Shown: piece by piece, positions 53,271 through 57,599 of the stretch
Layout: the number at the start of each line of letters is the position of its first letter
Position numbering within the stretch: position 1 is the first letter of the stretch
Origin: Kangiellaceae bacterium
GTDB taxonomy: Bacteria > Pseudomonadota > Gammaproteobacteria > Enterobacterales > Kangiellaceae
Length of the DNA: 57,599 nucleotides
NCBI GenBank assembly: GCA_019090895.1
Contig: JAHRVB010000177.1
Coordinates: forward strand, 1-57,599
Direction: 5' to 3'
Made by a program: the position numbers and the translations under genes
Notes under the pieces: model-generated
Seen by the model: only the letters and a program-made list of their open reading frames with translations
Database searches by the model: none
Told to the model about the DNA's origin: nothing

Positions 53271-54959
53271 ATGAACTTTGACCACCAGCAATCGAACTTG
53301 GAGCCACGAGAGATTATGAAAACTAGACTATTATCCGCGATTAGCCTTCTAGCGCTGACCGCTTTTACAAGCCAGTCGACACACGCCCACGGACATGGTA
53401 GCGATAACGAACCGTTAAGCGCCGTCGCTAAAGCTTGTGTTAGCTTAGAAAGAAATTCTTATGAGAGAACAGCAGATAGTCCTGCAGTTATTACTAATGC
53501 TCAATATGTTACAGACGCGAAGAAAAGCCTCAAATCGCAGTTTATGTTTGGTAAGCGGAGTATTGTTCAGGGCATGCCTGTTGGCGAAAATATAAAAGAA
53601 CTGCCCGCACATTGCCGATTGGAAGGATATTTTGCGCCAGCGGTTAAATTCTTAATTTTGCTCCCTGAGAAAGATGATTGGAATGACGATGTTATCTATA
53701 CAGCCTGTGATGCATTTTGTGGTGCCGTTGAAGAAGATATGCCTGTACCAGGTTTGGTAAAAGGATTCGCAACGATTGCAACAGATGGTGGTCACATTAA
53801 CAAACGCCCATTCGATGGAACTTGGGGGTACAACAACAGGCAGGGCGAAATCGATTTTGGATATCGCGCTTCCCATTTAGCATCACAATTAATTAAGAAA
53901 ATTTCTTTCGACTATTATGGCAAAAACCACGAGCACAGCTATATCACTGGGTTTTCAAAAGGTGGTCTTGCAGGTGTTAAGTCAGCTCTCACTTACCCTA
54001 AAGATTTCGATGGCATTTTAGCCAGAGCCCCTGTACTCAGATATCAAGAGATCAACTCGATCAAAATGCCTTGGTTATATAGTGCTAATACAAGAGAGGA
54101 CGGTTCTCCTATTCTGTTGGCTGAAGATACTAAAATAATCCACAAAGCAGCCATTGAAAACTGCGACGATAAAGATGGATTAAAAGACGGTATTATTGGA
54201 AAACCGATGGCCTGTGAATTTGATCCAGCAGTACTACTTTGTAAAGTGGGTCAAAAAGAAGATTGTTTGACTCAAGAGCAAGTTGATACGACTAGAAAGT
54301 TTTACGAGTTACCCAAAAATAAAGATGGGAAAGTAGCCTATCCTTACCCTTTGCCTGTAGGATCGGAAAAAGATTGGTACGGCTTCCACGCTCCGGTGAG
54401 CAAAGATGCAGTGCGATATTCTGAAACAATCAGTTCAAGTTATTTACGATATATGGCTTTCGAACAAGATCCAGGGCCATTTTATGATTGGCAGTCTTTC
54501 GACCCAGTCGCTGAAGCAGATAAGCTGGATGCTCTAAAATCAATATACGACGCTAACGATCCGGACTTAACCGCTTTTAGAGACAGTGGCGGAAAAATGA
54601 TTATCATCCACGGATTAGCCGATGGTGCCGTTAACTCTAGAATGACTACCGATTGGTTTGATAAAGTACTAGAAGTTATGGGTGAAACAACAAGTTCTTT
54701 TGTTCAACTTTATGCTGTCCCAGGTAATCAACACGGTGGAAGTCCAACTGACGGTCCGCATATTAATGAGTCTCTAGCCGCATTACAAAGTTGGGTAGAG
54801 AAGAATATAGCGCCTAAAAAATTAGTTTTTACTCGAAAAGATAAAGACGAAAAAGTAACTCATTCTCGACCTCACTTCCCCTACCCCAGCGAAACAAATT
54901 ACTCTGGAAAAGGAAGTATTAGTAATGCAAAAAACTTTTCTAGACAAGCTAAGAAATAA
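53271..54959 (+). CDS. Tannase/feruloyl esterase family protein, exported
   Basis: The 562-residue serine esterase has the nucleophile elbow GFSKGGLAG and the lid/calcium-loop segment NCDDKDGLKDGII. The acid residue region is HGLADGAVN and the histidine is in PGNQHGGSP, with cysteine pairs flanking the lid. The family includes tannases, feruloyl esterases and MHETase, all of which cut aromatic esters. A second ATG at 53316 gives the cleaner signal peptide MKTRLLSAISLLALTAF, so the true start may be there. It is divergent from the TRAP operon and would supply its aromatic acid. Confidence 0.9.
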   Translation: MNFDHQQSNLEPREIMKTRLLSAISLLALTAFTSQSTHAHGHGSDNEPLSAVAKACVSLERNSYERTADSPAVITNAQYVTDAKKSLKSQFMFGKRSIVQGMPVGENIKELPAHCRLEGYFAPAVKFLILLPEKDDWNDDVIYTACDAFCGAVEEDMPVPGLVKGFATIATDGGHINKRPFDGTWGYNNRQGEIDFGYRASHLASQLIKKISFDYYGKNHEHSYITGFSKGGLAGVKSALTYPKDFDGILARAPVLRYQEINSIKMPWLYSANTREDGSPILLAEDTKIIHKAAIENCDDKDGLKDGIIGKPMACEFDPAVLLCKVGQKEDCLTQEQVDTTRKFYELPKNKDGKVAYPYPLPVGSEKDWYGFHAPVSKDAVRYSETISSSYLRYMAFEQDPGPFYDWQSFDPVAEADKLDALKSIYDANDPDLTAFRDSGGKMIIIHGLADGAVNSRMTTDWFDKVLEVMGETTSSFVQLYAVPGNQHGGSPTDGPHINESLAALQSWVEKNIAPKKLVFTRKDKDEKVTHSRPHFPYPSETNYSGKGSISNAKNFSRQAKK

Positions 54960-55000
54960 AGAATTTATCATTTTTCCGTTGTCTTGTTAATCAGACTTTG

Positions 55001-55030
55001 GCCCAACAATTTTTATTGTTGGGCTTTTTT
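55001..55030 (+). terminator. Strong terminator of the esterase gene
   Basis: GCCCAACAAT-TTTT-ATTGTTGGGC followed by six T gives a perfect 10-base stem about 40 bases after the stop codon. Confidence 0.93.
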
Positions 55031-55216
55031 GTTCGAACGAAAAACTCTTACTAAATCGATAATTTCTGCCAGTATTACATTCTAGCGAAGCAAAACAGGT
55101 TACATATTGGTAACTAAAAATAAGTATTGCCAAGTTTGAAATTCCATAATGTACGACGGAGTGTCGGTCGAGTATTTGAAAGATTCGATTGGAAAATAAT
55201 GCTGATAGGTCGATGT

Positions 55217-55248
55217 AAAAGGAGTTTACTTTCTTTGAAACTCCTTTT
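55217..55248. terminator. Symmetric hairpin, probable bidirectional terminator
   Basis: Perfect 11-base arms AAAAGGAGTTT and AAACTCCTTTT flank a ten-base loop. The A/T ends can act as T-tracts in either direction, and it probably ends the minus-strand gene at 55361. Confidence 0.65.
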
Positions 55249-55360
55249 AAATGGCTAGTATTACTACTCTATTCACCATAAATAATAGTAGCTTAATCTC
55301 GATGTTTGTTTGCGTTTTCCGCTTGAGAGAGTGTTGGAGACTTGTTGTTCTAAATTTTTA

Positions 55361-55963
55361 TTATTTTACATCCTTTTCCCAAGTAACCCGGTAACCGACT
55401 CGTAATATCGTGAAATTCCCATAGTTTGAATCACTGTTAATTGAACCATCCTCTCTTAAGTTTATTACTTCAATTGTCAACATCCTATTTTTTTCTGAAG
55501 TCGAAGTTACATCAAAAATATAAGGAGGGATTCCCCCCTCAAAACTAGAGATTTCGAAATCATCCTGTATTTCCATTAAGTTGGAAAGCTCTTCTTTATC
55601 CTCATGATGATAATCAAACTCTTTTAAATAACTCGGCTTTATCCAATGTTGTGGTTTTTCATTAATGAGTATTCTACCCCATTCATGTTCGTTGTCCTGT
55701 GCATTTTTTCCTCTATCATCATCAAGTATATGAACGCCAACTATCGCAGTCTTAATGCGATAACTCGGGTCGTTCGAATACAGATCGTCTATTACAAAAG
55801 TATAGCGGTAGCGATCACCTGGATAATTAAGGTGAGTTCCTGCTTTTTGCACTTCTCCTGACACATACGACGGCATTTCATAGGCAATATCAACAGTTTC
55901 AGCAGATACATCTGCGCCAAATCCGATGAGCCCAACAAGGGTTAAATGAGAGTAACGTTTCAT
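55361..55963 (-). CDS. Exported protein of unknown function
   Basis: The 200-residue product has AAGGA before its ATG and a signal peptide ending near VSAE. The mature part is acidic and looks beta-rich, with alternating segments such as YRYTFVIDDLY and FTILRVGYRVTWE. It has no cysteines and no motif I know. It lies beyond the aromatic island and is flanked by unrelated genes, so neither sequence nor context suggests a function. Confidence 0.7.
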   Translation of the reverse strand: MKRYSHLTLVGLIGFGADVSAETVDIAYEMPSYVSGEVQKAGTHLNYPGDRYRYTFVIDDLYSNDPSYRIKTAIVGVHILDDDRGKNAQDNEHEWGRILINEKPQHWIKPSYLKEFDYHHEDKEELSNLMEIQDDFEISSFEGGIPPYIFDVTSTSEKNRMLTIEVINLREDGSINSDSNYGNFTILRVGYRVTWEKDVK

Positions 55964-56158
55964 ATTGTTCCTTAATCAAAAGATCTTATCTTGAATAACG
56001 AAAATAGCATTTATTTCGATATTTGTACACTGTCAAATTTTCGATTGAAATTAGAAATACAGCATCCTTATGATTTATATCATTATATATATGTGTAGGG
56101 CTAAAAGTAGAAACGTATATTTGATTTATTTCGATATTAATGGCGTTAGGGAAATATT

Positions 56159-57103
56159 CTAACGATAAACTCGATAGGAACGGATGGCATCCATTGCGGT
56201 CCATGTAGTATGAATTCGACGATGAAGGATGTCGCTAGTCGTCCCCCAACTTCCATCTATATTTTGAGCGCTAATTAAAAAATCTCGAGCACTTTTTAAA
56301 TCAACTTTCGACATAGCTAGGGCTGATAGAGAATCGATGCATTCACCTAAGAGGTCACAATCCTCAGCCTGTAACGCTTGTTTAAGCATCTTTTTTAGAA
56401 ACACTATTTCTGGTTTTAATTTTGCGGGAGTAATTTGGGATTGATGATAATTACTGAGGGTATACACGACATGAGTTACCGCATAGGCAGCATGAAACAC
56501 ACGAGAAGAGTCGAGATAGTTTCCTGTAGGATAGGGCCTCATAACATTTATCCAACTAACTGTCGGTTCATACAAATCTCGCTCAATCGGTCCGTAAAGC
56601 TTTAAATGGTGAGTGAAAATCAACGCATTGACCCAAACATCATAAGGATCGATCATTATCAGTTTTTTACGGCAGACTTTGCAAAAACGTTTTCCGCGGA
56701 CATCTTCAAAACCACAGAAACCGCATTTGTCAGGAATATCAATCGGTGGAGGCTCTTGCTTAGGGTCAAAGCCTAATATGTCATAAACATCTGTCTTAGA
56801 AAAACTCGAATGAAGACGATAGTGATAATCGGTATCAACAATTCCTAGCTCTTCAGCAGCTTGATCGGCAATCAACATGCTAAACCGCTTTTCAATATTT
56901 CTGGGAACCGTTTGATGCTCTCTCCATAATTTGGCAAGTCGCTTGCCCGTAGTCTTTGCTTGGGTGCGTGTATTCGAATCATCCGAAGTGATCGCGATAT
57001 GGTTTAAAAGAAAGAGTATATCCGGTGCAAATTTTTTTAGCGTCGACAGTTTAGTCGAAACCTTTTCAATAAATTCCAATCCACGAATAATCGATTCTTC
57101 CAT
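56159..57103 (-). CDS. Unrecognised protein with zinc ribbon and terpene-cyclase-like C-terminal motif
   Basis: The 314-residue protein has AAGG before its ATG and no signal peptide. Residues 1 to 120 are mostly helical. C127-x-x-C130 and C141-x-x-C144 form a probable zinc ribbon (KCGFCGFEDVRGKRF then CKVC). The C-terminal half is helical, with HAAYAVTHVVYTLSNY and near the end NIDGSWGTTS and HTTWTAMDAIRSY. That ending resembles the QDGSWG/TTWTA repeats of alpha-alpha barrel prenyltransferase and squalene-cyclase-like proteins. I do not know its role. It has no operon partner. Confidence 0.7.
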   Translation of the reverse strand: MEESIIRGLEFIEKVSTKLSTLKKFAPDILFLLNHIAITSDDSNTRTQAKTTGKRLAKLWREHQTVPRNIEKRFSMLIADQAAEELGIVDTDYHYRLHSSFSKTDVYDILGFDPKQEPPPIDIPDKCGFCGFEDVRGKRFCKVCRKKLIMIDPYDVWVNALIFTHHLKLYGPIERDLYEPTVSWINVMRPYPTGNYLDSSRVFHAAYAVTHVVYTLSNYHQSQITPAKLKPEIVFLKKMLKQALQAEDCDLLGECIDSLSALAMSKVDLKSARDFLISAQNIDGSWGTTSDILHRRIHTTWTAMDAIRSYRVYR

Positions 57104-57513
57104 TGATGACCTTAATCATTACAATAGTAAAGTACTATATATATGGTTCAAGACATTAGTGAACAGGAAAATTATCGCTACATCCATAAACTAATGTCGC
57201 TCTTATCCTTAATACACCTATCAAAAACTGGCAAAGTATATACAACACTCTGCTCAGGCATTCAACGGGCAGGGATAATATGTAGTGTACTCTCTTTTTG
57301 CTCGCCTAATATTGTTCCTTATTACTGGTTTATCTACTTTCTTTGCGCTAAATGAAGTGACGATGAATAAGAGGTAAATGTAGTGCATACACACGAGCGA
57401 TAAGGAAGATACAAGAATGCATTTCATCATCTAACCGGCTGCTGGTTTTGATTCAAATACACTTATAGGCATCGATAATGATCAGTTAAACTTGAGGAGT
57501 TCAATCTAAATAA
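57104..57513. other. Intergenic region before the tRNA
   Basis: About 410 bases with no convincing gene. A 70-codon plus-strand frame at 57143 has no ribosome binding site or recognisable content. The promoter of the minus-strand gene at 57103 must lie at the left end. Confidence 0.5.
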
Positions 57514-57599
57514 TGGTGCCCGGGGCCGGAATCGAACCGGCACGACCAGAAGTCGCAAGATTTTAAGTCTTGTGTGTCTACCAATTTCACCACCCGGGC
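57514..57599 (-). tRNA. tRNA-Leu (anticodon UAA)
   Basis: Read on the minus strand, the acceptor arm GCCCGGG pairs with CCCGGGC, followed by A and an encoded CCA end. The anticodon stem CAAGA/TCTTG encloses CTTAAAA, giving anticodon TAA. A long variable arm (GACTTCTGGTC) and the T arm GCCGG-TTCGATT-CCGGC fit leucine tRNA. The 86-base gene ends exactly at the window edge. Confidence 0.95.

Larger units (their letters stand above)
54960..55360. other. Intergenic region with two terminators
   Basis: This 401-base region between convergent genes holds the esterase terminator and a second symmetric hairpin. I see no gene in the rest. Confidence 0.6.

Noticed and set aside
55540..55562. Another TTTCGAAA palindrome inside the gene at 55361 to 55963
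   Set aside because: It lies within coding sequence (near 55551) far from any promoter, so it is probably chance.
57143..57355. A 70-codon plus-strand frame before the tRNA
   Set aside because: No ribosome binding site, no recognisable domain and an odd mixture of residues. It looks like chance in a non-coding stretch.

Overview
The window looks like the chromosome of an AT-rich, free-living, probably marine Gammaproteobacterium. The support is indirect: several TonB-dependent outer-membrane receptors, a sodium-coupled sugar symporter, a TRAP transporter, a YcfP/UPF0227 hydrolase, DadA, a bacterioferritin pair and a CCA-encoding tRNA-Leu. The genus cannot be read from the sequence. I see no transposase, integrase, phage gene or CRISPR array. 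Most genes are intact and tightly packed, and TTG or GTG starts with good ribosome binding sites recur.

Region 1 (1 to about 20 kb) is a peptidoglycan (murein) salvage locus. Exported enzymes would take murein apart: two serine hydrolases, the NamZ-type exo-muramidase (DUF1343) and a lipoprotein GH3/NagZ hexosaminidase. A sodium symporter, a BadF/BadG-type sugar kinase and the MurQ etherase would then carry MurNAc to GlcNAc-6-phosphate. A YkfC-like NlpC/P60 endopeptidase and a YkfB dipeptide epimerase would process the peptide, and LysA could turn released meso-diaminopimelate into lysine. An Oar-like TonB receptor probably handles outer-membrane uptake, and a MurR-like RpiR/SIS protein is the likely regulator. 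Related inverted and direct repeats lie in the promoters. murA, a peptidoglycan synthesis gene, follows.

Region 2 (20 to 29 kb) is mixed: a small haemoglobin gene broken by one in-frame stop; an orphan DUF1887/Card1-like CARF nuclease with no CRISPR system in view; an OmpA-type envelope protein; a short GlpD-like flavoprotein; a YcfP hydrolase; DadA; two complementary bacterioferritin subunits behind a Fur-box-like site; and a sterol-desaturase-family membrane protein.

Region 3 (29 to 55 kb) is an aromatic catabolism island. A minus-strand operon encodes a complete lower meta-cleavage pathway: tautomerase, semialdehyde dehydrogenase, hydratase, acylating acetaldehyde dehydrogenase, aldolase, oxalocrotonate decarboxylase and an extradiol dioxygenase. 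It ends with a class II aldolase/adducin-fold protein that could be a ring-cleavage-product decarboxylase, which would fit protocatechuate 2,3-cleavage. Around it are two TonB receptors, a GntR/FCD regulator, a PQQ-cytochrome c alcohol dehydrogenase, a Tat-exported amidohydrolase and multicopper oxidase, an exported M20 amidase, a TRAP carboxylate transporter and a tannase/feruloyl-esterase-family enzyme. Together they suggest envelope-side stripping of a phenolic ester or amide followed by cytoplasmic ring cleavage. A TTTCGA-centred, often palindromic motif recurs in the promoter regions of these units and may be their shared operator.

Region 4 (55 to 57.6 kb) holds two unrecognised proteins, one with a zinc ribbon and a C-terminal motif like the QW repeat of terpene cyclases, and a tRNA-Leu(UAA) that ends exactly at the window edge.
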